Below are positions 1 through 10,949 of a DNA stretch of 64,000 nt, in pieces (within the stretch, counting starts at the first letter, position 1; every line of letters starts with the position of its first letter). Origin of the DNA: Eremomyces bilateralis CBS 781.70 (lineage: Eukaryota > Ascomycota > Dothideomycetes > Eremomycetales > Eremomycetaceae). The position numbers and the translations under genes were made by a program. A model generated the notes under the pieces. It had not been told where the DNA came from. It ran no database searches and worked only from the letters and a program-made list of their open reading frames with translations. The stretch covers positions 248,001-312,000 of the forward strand of contig NW_022985079.1 in assembly GCF_010015585.1 (NCBI RefSeq), read 5' to 3'.

Positions 1-126
1 GATGCCAGAGTGTAAATACCATTATTCCCTTCGATCACCACCACGAGGTCTTTTCTCTCTTAGCTAGGAGGACGCCATCCCTATTGTATGCGCTGAGGAA
101 CTATCAGTCCCTGATACAAAATCGCA
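1..126 (+). other. 5' flank of coatomer delta gene
   Basis: Upstream leader of the coatomer delta gene, running to the ATG at 127. It is pyrimidine-rich in places, as fungal 5' leaders often are. I see no complete gene or clear TATA element in it. Confidence 0.4.
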
Positions 127-1756
127 ATGGTATGCTTCCTCATCTCAGCACCTCCTTGCGCTAATATTGGTGTAGGTTGTCCTTGCGGCTTCAATATGCA
201 CCCGAGGGGGGAAGGCTGTCATCTCGAGACAGTTTCGGGAAATGCAAAGATCTCGAATTGAGGGTTTGCTTGCCTCGTTCCCCAAACTCGCCGATTCCGG
301 AACCCAACATACAACCGTCGAGCAGGACAATGTCCGTTTCGTATATCAGCCATTGGACGAGCTCTATATGGTCTTGATCACCAACCGACAATCGAACATC
401 CTTCAAGATATCGACTCGTTACATCTCTTTGCTCAAGTGGTCAGCAGTATATGCAAGAGTCTTGATGAGAAGGAGATCCTGCGCAACGCCTTTGAGTTGC
501 TAGGCGCTTTCGATGAGCTAGTGACCCTGGGATACCGAGAGAATCTCACTATGGCCCAGATCAAGACGTTCCTCGATATGGAGAGTCATGAGGAGCGTAT
601 CCAAGAAATCATTGCCCGCAACAAAGAAATGGAGGCGAGCGAAGAGCGCAAGAAGAAGGCGAAGCAACTGGATATGCAGCGAAAGGAGATGACCCGGAAC
701 GCTCGTCAAGGCATGCCCCCTCGAGTTCCGTCATATCCAACATATACCCCGCCTGTTCAAGCATCGGTACCGGACACATACGATAGCTACAATTCGGAAA
801 GGAACAAGCCCACCAAGTCCATGCCTCTCCGTAGCAAAGGCTTGCAGTTGGGCAAGAAGTCCAAAACCAGCAATATGTACGATCAAGTTCGCGAGGAACT
901 CGGTCCGGAAGAATCCGCACCATTGGTGTCTCCAGCCTATACCCCCCAAGCTGCAGCTACACCAGCACGAACTTCGCTATCAGGGGAAGACCCAGTTCAT
1001 ATCACCCTTGCCGAATCCATCAACGCCAAAGTCAGCCGAGAGGGCACGTTGGAATCACTCGATGTAAAGGGTACTCTGCAACTCAGAATAACCGATCCGT
1101 CATTCACATCTGTGAAGTTGGACTTGGCTGTGGGCAACAGTCGAGGTGCTCAACTCTTCTCCCATCCGAAAGTGGACAAGAACCTCTTCCGAACCTCCAA
1201 GGTCATTCAACTCGCCGACCCTTCCAAGGGAGGCTTCCCGGTCAGACAATCTATCGGAGTGATGCGATGGACTCTTTCACCAAAAGTAGCCGACATCGAT
1301 GATCCTCCCATCACTTTTACAGTCTGGGTCAACGATGCTGGGCCAGATACCTGGAATGTCACGGTGGAATACGAATGGACGGGAAGTGATCCACTCAAAG
1401 ATGTTATCGTGTCCATTCCATACAGCACGAGCGAGCCATCGATCTCCAGTTTCGATTCCATCTATGAAGTTTCAGGGGATAGCATTGACTGGACCATTGG
1501 AGGTATTGACAATGCCAACCCCAACGGTTCCTTCGAGTTCGAGGCACAAGCCGAGAGTGATTCGGAGTTCTTCCCAATGAGTGTTAGCTTTACGAAGACA
1601 AAACCCTTCGTGGAGGTCGATGTAAGTTTATTGTTGATATTCTACAAGCACAGCTAACACCAACAGGTCTCATCCGTCACACTGTTGGGTATGAACGAAG
1701 AAGTTCCTTTCACGAAAGAGGTGAAGTCGGTCGCGGACAAGTATCTGATTGGGTGA
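127..1756 (+). CDS. RET2: Coatomer subunit delta (COPI, archain)
   Basis: Delta subunit of the COPI coat, which drives retrograde Golgi-to-ER vesicle transport. Exons are 127-129, 176-1621 and 1667-1756, giving 512 residues, the usual fungal length. The first exon is just the ATG: a GTATGC donor follows directly, and splicing at 175 restores the family start MVVLAASICTRGGKAV. Residues 1 to about 140 form the longin/AP-small-chain-like domain (QHTTVEQDNVRFVYQPL, then LLGAFDELVTLGYREN). A basic helical linker follows near 150-180 (EASEERKKKAKQLDMQRKE), then a low-complexity stretch. The mu-homology domain runs from about 270 to the end and starts with VHITLAESINAKVSREG. The last exon encodes a short tail ending KYLIG. 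APC4 follows in the same direction 427 nt downstream. I see no damage. Family assignment is very secure; the one-codon first exon is inferred from the frame and protein conservation. Confidence 0.95.
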
Positions 1757-2183
1757 TATGGTCCTACCTATAATGACAATGGCCAAGTTCAAGGCGTTTG
1801 GGTAGTATTACTTGATAGAATGAGAGGTGGCGGTTATGGAGGCCTATGCGCTGTAGTCCTACCTTTAAAATGAGCACTCGATAGGTCATTTCCTCCATGT
1901 TACCCGACTTCATTACGTGACTTCTGATATAATATCAAATGCTATGCAGGGGATAACTTACGAATGAGTGCAACGCTGTGTCTCTCGTGTGTAATATCAG
2001 AGCCTCAGTTCTGATGGTGTCTCCCTTTTCAGGCGCCAAGGCGTAAAAATTTGAGTCAGGCATTGAGACGCGAACAACGCGACTTCCTATTTTGAACTCC
2101 ATCGGCAGCCATGAAATATTTTTGTACGAACGCGTAGGGATCTAGAGTTGGAGAATCCATGAATCTATCTCGAACCATGCACC
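1757..2183. other. Intergenic: 3' flank of coatomer delta and 5' flank of APC4
   Basis: No reading frame with coding character is visible. It should hold the coatomer delta 3' UTR and the APC4 promoter. An ATG at 2177, in another frame, overlaps the leader just before the APC4 start at 2184. Confidence 0.4.
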
Positions 2184-4985
2184 ATGGGAGAACCGGTTCT
2201 GCTTCTCCAAGCGGAGAAGACCCTCGCCCGTCAATTGCGGGCAAACCTCGTGTCATGTTGTCCAACGATGGATCTCGTAGCGGTCGTCACGCAAGATGAA
2301 CAGCTCGAAGTATATCGATTCAACGGGCAAAAAGCATTTGGACTGCATCGAAGAAACCCCGATACCACAGTACAGTCGATATGCTGGAAATTCAACGGTG
2401 AGCACTCGTCCCCTCCCCTGTGAGCTTGATACGGAATCTGAAGTCCAATACAGGTCAATATATTGCGGTCGGATGGCGGGATGGTACTGTGGACGTGGTC
2501 TCGGCTGAGAGTGGAAAGGTGTTGCAGCACTTCAAACATGTCACTGCCGCGGCAGTATCAAATCCAACACCTGAACCAACTCTCTGCATTGGCTGGTCTC
2601 TCAACCTGATCAAGGTGAAAGCCGTCAGCGACCGCGTCAATATCGATGACCTATTGTCTTCGAATGGAAAGCCCGGACGGAAGGATCTGATTGAAAGTCT
2701 TCGTGACTATGTCTCTCTAGACGATTTCCTGGACCGACAACCAGATCATGAGACTCTAAGCATCCATCCAAACCTTCCCGAGGAGCTCGCTCTACTAGAT
2801 GTTGAGAGCGTTTTACCAAAACTTCCGATAGTGCCACTACTGACGGCAACCGGTTTATCGACCATTAACCCGGAAATTTTCGCTTCTCAACCTGCTCTTG
2901 ATCTCCTCCTTCAGAAACACACTCGAGATCATAACTCGGTCGAGACACTGATTGTACATAATGCCAACCGAACGGGGACGATCATCGTGTATGATTCTCT
3001 CAATGTTGGATCTTTTCGATATCCTGAACGCTGGGCATCTCTCGAGATTGCTCCTCTGCTGCACGTTTCTCATCCCTTCTCTTATACTCACATGATCCTT
3101 GTTGAGACAAAAGTTATTCCATCATCCAGACTTTCGTATGGTACACGAACTCCACGGAAGAGTACAAGACGAACGCATGTTCCAGAAGAGACAGACACAG
3201 CAGGGCAGCAAACTAGACTTGCTCTGATTCCACTCACACTTCGATTTATCAAGTCTTCTGGCATCATCCTGCATATCATTGCCTCGAAAACTGCTCAACT
3301 GCAAAACATTTTACAGTATATTCTGCGTTGCGTTGAGTCGGTCACGTACCTTTGGAACACGAGTCATGAATTTCCTTCTAAATCCATGGCGAACATCGAA
3401 GAGACATTGGCTGAGGAAGAAAACGGCACGCTGGTTCAAAACTTGTATCATCTTGCAATGAGTGGAGACTGTCCGCTACCAGTGAAGGAGTGGCTTGCCG
3501 ACCAAGTAGCGGAGCGTGTTCGTGATCCTGGATATAAATTTCTGGTCAGTCGCTAATATTTGCAGGGACACAAACGTTGGGATCATAGTGTTAGCAACGG
3601 CTACCAACGGATCCTTGATTTGACCCATGAGAATCTTCTCCCAGCTTTGGACCGATGCACGATGTTGATATCGGCACTAAGAGGGCTGGCACTGCATTAT
3701 CAGGAGAGCCAGATCCTGGATGTTCCAATCCCACAATTCCGAGTCATCATCGAGCGAGTCCGATGTCTTCGTTTCCTCTCTCATCAAATCCTGATAATCG
3801 CGAGCGAAGAAAGACGGCAGTTCCTTGCGTTTTCGAGATGGATGCGGCATGAGATTGAGGTTCAAGCCACAGAACCCACCTCAGCTGCTGCAGACGAAGT
3901 CCTCGACCGTGATATAGGCATTGATTATGCTCAACTCCTCGCATATATCCGAGGACCCCTGAAGGCTAGCAGGATGCCAAAGTTTATGGAGGATGTTGAG
4001 CTATCAGCAGTGGATGACCTTGATCATCTCTCTTACGAGACCCTGCAAAAACAACTGAAGCAGCATAATAATGGGATGGGAACGAAATTCCCGTGTCTGT
4101 CCTTGTGGATTCATCTGAAAGAGCTTCAAAGTAGCTGCTTAAGCCTTGTCAAAAAGATCACATTCTCACAAGTGGCGGGTACAGATGTGGCGTGTGGTAT
4201 ATTCCTGGATGATGGAGAGGTATCATCACTGGACATGAAGATGGTCCACCCGGTAAGACCTCCATGTACATACATCCTCATGTCTAATGCCTACAGGGAC
4301 CTAAGGATGTGTCGAGCATGTTCAGTTACATCGCTTATGTTCCAAAAACCAAACCCGACGAAGGTAGTGTCCTCATACATTATCCGGTTTATGATGCTGA
4401 CGTCCCAGTTCGGTTACATCGACTCTATCATGAAAGCTTTATTGATGATTCTCGATCCATCAAGTCGGCAAAGTCCTTCACCATTGCTTTCGAAGGGTTC
4501 GATTGTTTGGATGTAAAATTTGCGGACGAAACGCACCTCCTTGTCCTTATTGGGAATGGAAGTATGTCTGTCCCTCTCATAATTCCTTCAATTGCTAATG
4601 ATCAGGTTCGTCTTTTATCCTATCCTTCGACCTGCGCCCCACGGATGATAGCCATGAAGTTGAGAGGAATTTCAAAGACTGGCGTATCTCAGAGACGAAA
4701 CCGTCATTGATGGATTTCGAACTACCCAACGGTCAACCCAGGACGGTAGCGCCTGCAATCCGGTTATCACTGGAGCAAACCGAGCGGTTCATCAAGCACA
4801 AATTCAACGAGAATGAGCGTTTCAGGCCGCTTAAGATGGAGGTCAATGGACGTAAGAACCGTCGAGTCCTATGCGTTGTTGGGGAGGATCTTCGCCAGTA
4901 TCGAATTCTTGATCTGGACTTTCTGGCGAGTCAGATGGCGACAGAAGAGGCACAAGATGAACCAGATGTACACGATGATGAATGA
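2184..4985 (+). CDS. apc4: Anaphase-promoting complex subunit 4
   Basis: Scaffold subunit of the APC/C ubiquitin ligase that triggers anaphase and mitotic exit in the nucleus. Exons are 2184-2397, 2454-3517, 3566-4252, 4297-4561 and 4606-4985, giving 869 residues, normal for filamentous fungi. The N-terminus is the Apc4 WD40 region: CCPTMDLVAVVTQDEQLEVY, an SICWKFNGQYIAVGWRDG segment made by joining exons 1 and 2, then SGKVLQHFKHV. The long Apc4 helical domain follows (about 230-480), including GHKRWDHSVSNGYQRI and LTHENLLPALDRC. The second intron (3518-3565, 48 nt) is placed at an unusual GTTCGT donor, because this keeps phase and joins QVAER to GHKRWD. The alternative GT at 3544 would leave only a 21-nt intron. 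The C-terminus is acidic. The gene ends 69 nt from the convergent OSGIN-like gene. Confidence 0.9.
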
Positions 4986-5054
4986 ATAATGATCATGGTA
5001 TCGTATGTAGTCTTCTACCTCTATCTGCGCTTGACCGGCTTCATAAAACAGCAG

Positions 5055-6661
5055 CTAGGTCTCGCCTCTAACGAACTGCCGTCTATCTATATGCAAGTCA
5101 TTATGCGCCATGCCACCTCTAACCCGTGGTAGTCTCTCCGTTGACGACGTCGATGAAGGACTCGGCGTGGCCCTCTCCCTCTCGTCCCCATTGCTCTCGC
5201 AACATCGGCGTGTGTTGCCACTCATGATCTTACCCCCAACAAACACGCAGCTCCCGTACGCATGTCGAATCAAACTATCGCCGGCAAGGCTACCAATAAC
5301 GAAAACATCCTGGGTCACTTCGAAGTTGTTTTCTTCGAATTTGGGTCGTAGAGTGCGTCCGGAAATCAGAGAACTGTCATTGACGCGAAGGTCTTTCAAG
5401 ACTTCTCCCCGCAAATCCTCGTGAAGGTAATCCAATGTGCCGCGCCGTCCAACGACATACGCGAAACTGCCGATCACGAATTCTTTGATCTGTCCCTTGC
5501 ATGTCCGAATTTGAACGTGCGCCACATCGTGATCTCGTTCAGCGTCGCTCTGATGAACGGAAACGATCTCGGCATTCGGAAGACCCTCGTATACGTCGGC
5601 CCAGTCGCGGTTCGCGGCGAACGGATTGACCTTTCTCTTAACTCCCGGTGTCGAGGCATGCCTTTCGTCCTCCGCGGCGGCCTGTTTCATCTGCCTGTAC
5701 ACCATAGCATACTCCGGATATGCTTGCGGATGACATCCTCGTAGTGGCGAAGGTCGCTCCTCCGGAGCCCAGTTATAGAGGTGGATGATCTTCTGAGACG
5801 GTGGGGCAGAGATGATAACATCGGCGGCCGAGAAACCGGATCCAACGACAAGAAGTGGCTTGGAGTCGGAGTGGAGGGGTGCCAATGGCCGGAGGACTGC
5901 AGGAGGAGGGATGTTGATCGAAAATATGCCCGTCGCGAGCACCAGGTGCTTGCACTGCAATCGCTGCGGCTCGATGAAGAACCCATCCTTGGTACGAGAT
6001 ATCCTCTCGACATAGCAGTTGTTATGAATGACGTCAGATATGCCGACCGCGGAGGGGTATGCTGCGAAGTACGACGCGACTTCTTCCCTTGATGGTCTAA
6101 GGAAATCAGGAAGTGGTTCGCCGTGGACACGCTGGTGATGGTCTGCGAAGGAGTATCCAGGAAGCGACAACATCTCCGCGTAACTCAGTGTCCCGATCGA
6201 GGCACTGGCGGAGACGGGATCCTCCGTCCACTGCCCCCCAGGAGCCGGTGCGTTCCCTAAGATCGCGTGCGTGACGGCGACATCCGGCCGAAATATCCAA
6301 TCCACACATGTTCTCGAATCAATCGTCGTGTCGGCATTCGGTCGGATTAGCGTATCCAACAAGGTGTTGATCGGGAGCGCCTGGGTCGAATAGCGGAGGG
6401 AGGAGTGGAAATGCGCGTAGAGGTCCGGCGTCAGGCAGCGCAAATCCGGCTTGTCACACAGCTTGGAGTCCAAAACGGAATCATGGTGTCCGCCCGCATA
6501 AACTGGAAGATGGCCATGCAGTAGGTAACTCAGGAGGAGGGCCGCCGGACCGTTACCTTGGGGTCATGTCTTAGCATTCGGCAACTGGCACACGCACGAA
6601 CAAGGATGGGCAAGGTCTCACCAATTATGGCAGTATCGACTTCGGGCGGTGTGGAAGCCAT
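5055..6661 (-). CDS. OSGIN-like FAD-dependent oxidoreductase
   Basis: Predicted flavoprotein of the oxidative-stress-induced growth inhibitor (OSGIN/OKL38) type, with 513 residues. Exons are 6661-6622 and 6556-5055; the intron (65 nt) splits a glycine codon. The first exon matters because it supplies the start of the N-terminal Rossmann motif, IIGNGPAALLLSYLLHG at about residues 12-28, which binds the FAD ADP moiety. A second dinucleotide motif, LLVVGSGFSAADVI, lies near the middle as expected for a two-dinucleotide-binding fold. A late VFVIGSLAGDSLIRHAYGS segment resembles the closing FAD-binding region of the family. The last 40 or so residues are polar and unconserved in look. Substrate is unknown; fungal homologues are mostly uncharacterised monooxygenase-like proteins. 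It is convergent with APC4, sharing a 69-nt intergenic spacer. No defects seen. Confidence 0.8.
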
Positions 6662-8402
6662 TGAAGGCCTGAAGGACGCGAATGGACCTATTCATACTTG
6701 TAGGATTCACAGGAGGGGCGAGGATGGCCCGGAGACAAAATGGACCAGGCCTCACATCTCCTCACATCCCCAATGACACTCTGATGGCGCAATTCTAGAA
6801 AGCTGTGGGGGAGCTAACATGCAGATTCAGTAGGTCCGGTCGTGTCCGTCGTGAATGGCACCTGAGGATTCTCCACGGATAGGCTCAGATGAATCATCAT
6901 ATCTCGGAGTATTATTCAAGTCCTTTTTGAATTATTAAGCTGTTTGATTACAGATACCATCCTTCGAAACCGAGAGATAGCGACTTCGGCCAAAGCTACG
7001 ATCACCAGCCCTTCGATGCGCACAGCCCTAAAACATTCCGCCCGCCTAATCCCCCCATAGTCTTTGGTCTTGCGCTTTTTCACAGGATACAGAACCACAA
7101 AGACCAAGGGCCCGTTGAAAACCGGTGAAGCAAGATTTTAGCCGATCTGCTTAACAGAATCTCTCAGAAACATTGTCCTCCTAGTTACCGGTAAGGAAAC
7201 TGCGGCGCCGGTTTAACCCGATCGTAGTGGGAGCTTCGAATCCAGTGGGAGAATCGGTGATCGAAATTTGGATGCTAGTTCTCCGTCACACCATAGAGAC
7301 CGTTAGTGCTAATATGCCTCTCCTCTATCCGTACCACTGTCACAGTCTTACCAAGGTCTTTCCCTATTATTGAATGTTAAGGTTGGTCATTCACGTTGTT
7401 CGGAGACTCCATTTACCAGATTCAAAGAGAATGTGGTAATGAATTCTGACCCACCCCAGAATTGAAAAATATGGAACAAGTCTTGCTCAAATTACTTACT
7501 CTTCGACAGAGGAGCTCATTTTCCGGTCATTGCAACAACAAGCGGCCCAATGAATTCAAGAAGAGAAGCACTCCTTGAGATCATGCACATCTTTCAATCA
7601 AAGTTCCCCCACCGGGACTGTATAAAAAAGCAACTTTCCATGTCTTCTGGCTCAGATTTACATAGATGTTCACTTAACAGCATCGTTGGTCTTGCACTAG
7701 CTGACCTATCTACAAAGTGCCCACCGGACCCTTCTGCGCAAGCTGGCTGGCTCGGTGAGTCACAAGTGTCTTTTAAATTAAATGGCTTCTATCATGCAGC
7801 AACCTGGCATTTATTATCAGGATGTTAGTACGGACTTCCTGGAACTCTCCAGCGCATGCGTTACTGACACGACTACCTAGTCGCCGATCTGCAAGTGAAC
7901 CGAAGCCCCTAGCGTTGCTATCAAGTATCAAACAAGGCCCAAGGCACCTGCGAGCGATGTCTTCGATACGTCTTCGAAGTTCGCGAGGGGGGCCGTGGGG
8001 TAGGCGTGCTGCCGCCCGACGTGGTGTACTCTACAGTAGTATACAAGCCAAATGTAGTCCTTGCAGCCACGCTCACCACCAGTGCTACGTTGTAAGTTTG
8101 GTTCGGGCCTGTTGCGCATGCGTTTGCCTTATGCGGTACTACCTCCCCCCGTCGACTTTCATTTGCTGATCAATGCGATGCTTCGGCTACGTGGAATCGC
8201 CATAGGCATCCGCTTTAAGGAGAGGGAACCAACTGGTCGACATACATTCACTGATGGCTGGATGCATTCCGACTTCTCATAAGAGGAAAATAAATTTCGC
8301 TAGCGTTAATTCCAGTTTTCTAGCAAATTCCCCCAACTAGCCTCGCCTGAACCGTGGCGGAGTGAGACCTCGCACATACTTCTTGATGCGACCAGTAGAG
8401 CC
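6662..8402. other. Gene-poor intergenic region
   Basis: About 1.7 kb without a supportable gene. Short open frames are scattered over both strands and none resembles a known family. The part next to 6661 should hold the promoter of the OSGIN-like gene. A 16-nt string at 7209-7224 recurs with one change at 15996-16011 (see findings). Confidence 0.35.
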
Positions 8403-8655
8403 TGTATGACATGACATGGTCTGGATGCGTGAGGTCTGCGATTACTAAGTTTTATTAATCTAAACTGAAGAGAGAGGAAAGGAAGAAACCTCCCAGGGCC
8501 TCTACGCCCGAGATATCGATTCTCCTCTCTGCTCTCCTAATACACAGCTCCCACATGACTGTCTCCTTGATAGTCCTCCATGTAATTCACCAGCCACATT
8601 TCTGTGGCAATCAGCCACACCCAAGTGCCCAGGCCACAGGCCTGGGACCATAACA
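8403..8655 (-). mobile_element. Probable solo LTR fossil of an LTR retrotransposon
   Basis: A 253-bp segment that, read on the minus strand, begins TGTTATGG and ends in CATACA, fitting the TG...CA rule for long terminal repeats. It also carries an AATAAA-type polyadenylation signal in a TTAATAAAACTT context about two thirds through. The tail resembles Copia-type LTR ends of fungi as I recall them. No internal coding region, second LTR, primer-binding site or clear target-site duplication is visible nearby, so it looks like an old solo LTR. Family and boundaries are tentative. It lies immediately downstream of the broken beta-propeller gene. Confidence 0.4.
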
Positions 8656-8673
8656 TGAAATCCCCATAAAGCC

Positions 8674-9662
8674 TCATGTCAAACCGGTGATTGCAATGAT
8701 TTTTCCGGGCTCGGTATATGTTCCATTTACAGGCATCGCCCCTCCTCCGCTCGTAACAACATATAGAACCTCCCCTCTTGCATCGAATTGGGCTGACGTT
8801 GGGCCCACGAGCTCAATGCTGCCAGGGGCGCCATAAACGACCTCCGATTGCCCACTTTGATCAATCTTGAGGACATGGTTGGAAGTGAGAGCCGCAAAGG
8901 TAAGCATTGCCATCGCCAGCCAAATCAAAGCCGTCTGCGACGGTTGCGATTGGTATCATTTCGACTGAACCGACTGGTTGCCCCTTCCTCAAGTCCACCT
9001 TGACTTTATTGAACGTTTCCGCATAGGAGTTCGTGAAATAGGCATACTGTCCCCGCATGTGGATGCCATTTATGCCGATCGGTGCGAAGTCCGGGAGAAA
9101 AGGCGATTTCAAAGCGGGATCGTCCAAGAAAAGACGGTATTCGCCAGTGCGTATATCGAGGGCATATATGAGACCCTGTGAGCTCTCGGCAATGAGAGCA
9201 ATATGACTCTCCGGTTCGAGCATCGTTATGCCATTCAATAGGGTATCTGAAAAGGAAGCCAGCTGCCTAGCCTTTGGTCTCCCCTGGAAGTCTATTTTCC
9301 AGACCGATAAAGTGTCGGGGATGGTAACCGGGGGGGGTGCCTTCGAATTGCCCGGCCACAACAAGGTATTTATGGTCCTCAACTCGAGTGATGCCCAGTA
9401 AACCGGTCGCATCGGGGATTGTATACGCAATCTCAGCAGTTCCTTTCCAGGGATTAACACGATATATGTTCGCTTCGGTTTCATCGAGGCGGGTGACAAG
9501 CAATTGTCCGGAGGGCTCCACGACTAGGTTCTCGTACCAAGAGCCATTGTCCGGAGCTTGGTATACAGTCCTCGCTGAGATGGGCCGGTTCCTAGCTGAA
9601 CTTCCTGGAATGGAAAAGAATAGGAACAGAAGAGAAGGTACGAGACTCCGAGTGAGAATCAT
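8674..9662 (-). pseudogene. Secreted SMP-30/gluconolactonase-like beta-propeller, frameshifted
   Basis: Looks like a secreted six-bladed beta-propeller of the SMP-30/TolB-like type common in fungi. About 330 codons span the region. The ATG at 9662 starts a signal peptide (MILTRSLVPSLLFLFFSIPG), followed by a propeller-like series: YENLVVEPSGQLLVTRL, GLLGITRVEDHKYLVVAGQF, LNGITMLEPESHIALIAES, GINGIHMRGQYAYFTNS, and VADGFDLAGDGNAYL near the end. The frame changes twice, at the C8 tract near 9331-9338 and near 8898-8902 within CTTTG; protein similarity continues on both sides of each. One base less at the C8 run would keep frame. This is either a recent pseudogene or two homopolymer sequencing errors in an intact gene. 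The substrate of such proteins is generally unknown. The stop is at 8674-8676, 18 nt from the LTR fossil. Confidence 0.6.
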
Positions 9663-10949
9663 GACAGGCAAGATGAAGATATGCTTTCAACAATGAGGGA
9701 GTAATTGCTCCAACAGAGTTATTTAGCCACAGGATAGAAATGGTTCAGAACAAATGAAATCCGGCATCTGGGAACTTATATAGTGGTTGAACTCGGCCAT
9801 CCCGATTCCCTCTATCCCGTACGTTGGTCAACCACAGGATGAGAACTAGATCAGTCTTCATTTTCCCAGTTGAAAAACCAGCTACCATCTGCGCACTTGT
9901 AGCATGAAAGGGGCAAATACGTTGCAACATGTCTAGGATCTTCGTGATTTTAGAGCCACGAAGCTAAAATACATGCGACACTTGGTCCAATACCTGTTTT
10001 AGTCGTCTTGCTCTGACTCTTTCTTTATTGGTTCATTTGGATGACTTTGCCACAAAAGTCTCATTCCCAAAGATATGTCGGAACTATGTTGCCTCGACCA
10101 TCTCCTCTATACTCGAGTGGTAGATGGTTCGGCTACGAGACACGGATGACTGAAAGACTATGTCCAGCGGAACCATTTAGAGTGAGCGGCCACCGTGAAT
10201 GGAGGTTTCATCCGGAAATCTGATATTGCTTGGACAATGAACTGATTTCCCCAGGATCCGCCAGTGCTGGTCATGAACTCTGCGGTAAAAGGGCAGTGAG
10301 CCGAATGATCCTCCCTTCGGGTCACGATTTCGGTGTCAACGATCGTGAGTCAGGCAGATGAAAGAACAGTGCCTGTAGCCAAGTTTGATCGGAAGTCAGG
10401 TAGAAGGGAGATAATTGTACGGCAACAGACCTTGTGGCGATCGAGATGTATTGGAAGGTCCAACAGAGCCTCAAGCTTTATAGTTCAAACCTGTCCACTC
10501 CGTGACCGTATCTTCACCCTATTTCCTTCCAATATCCGTTGCCAGAACAGCACGCTGGTAGTCACAGGGAGGCCCATAACTCAATTCGATGACCGGGTCC
10601 CGTCATATTGACCATTTGCTTCCCTCCCAATCAGTGGCTTTGGAAATCGAGATGTCTGCAGCCATGAACAGCCGGTGCCATTGCAGTGCTCCCATGTACC
10701 ATTCTCATTCTAACGATTTAAATCCCCGCCATCAGACCCCCAAGCACCAGCTACACGTCTTGTGTTGCAGTCGCCTTCCCTGCAGCTCTCCGAAACATTT
10801 TCTCATCTCCTTTCGTCCGCCCTTCCTATTGTATCCTTGTGCCACAAATTTCAAGTGGTTGTTCGAGGGAGAGAGGAATTTCGTGGAGGAGTTGAGGAGA
10901 CATTCGATGAAGAGGAGTTCGATAAGGATATTCTCGAGAGAATGCCTTG
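9663..10949. other. Gene-poor intergenic region
   Basis: About 1.3 kb with no supportable gene. Several frames of 60-140 codons are open on both strands but none has family-like motifs or consistent splice structure. The first part presumably held the promoter of the beta-propeller gene. Confidence 0.3.

Noticed and set aside
3544-3564. 21-nt intron in APC4
   Set aside because: Shorter than fungal spliceosomal introns normally are; the 48-nt intron 3518-3565 ends at the same acceptor and fits the conserved protein better.
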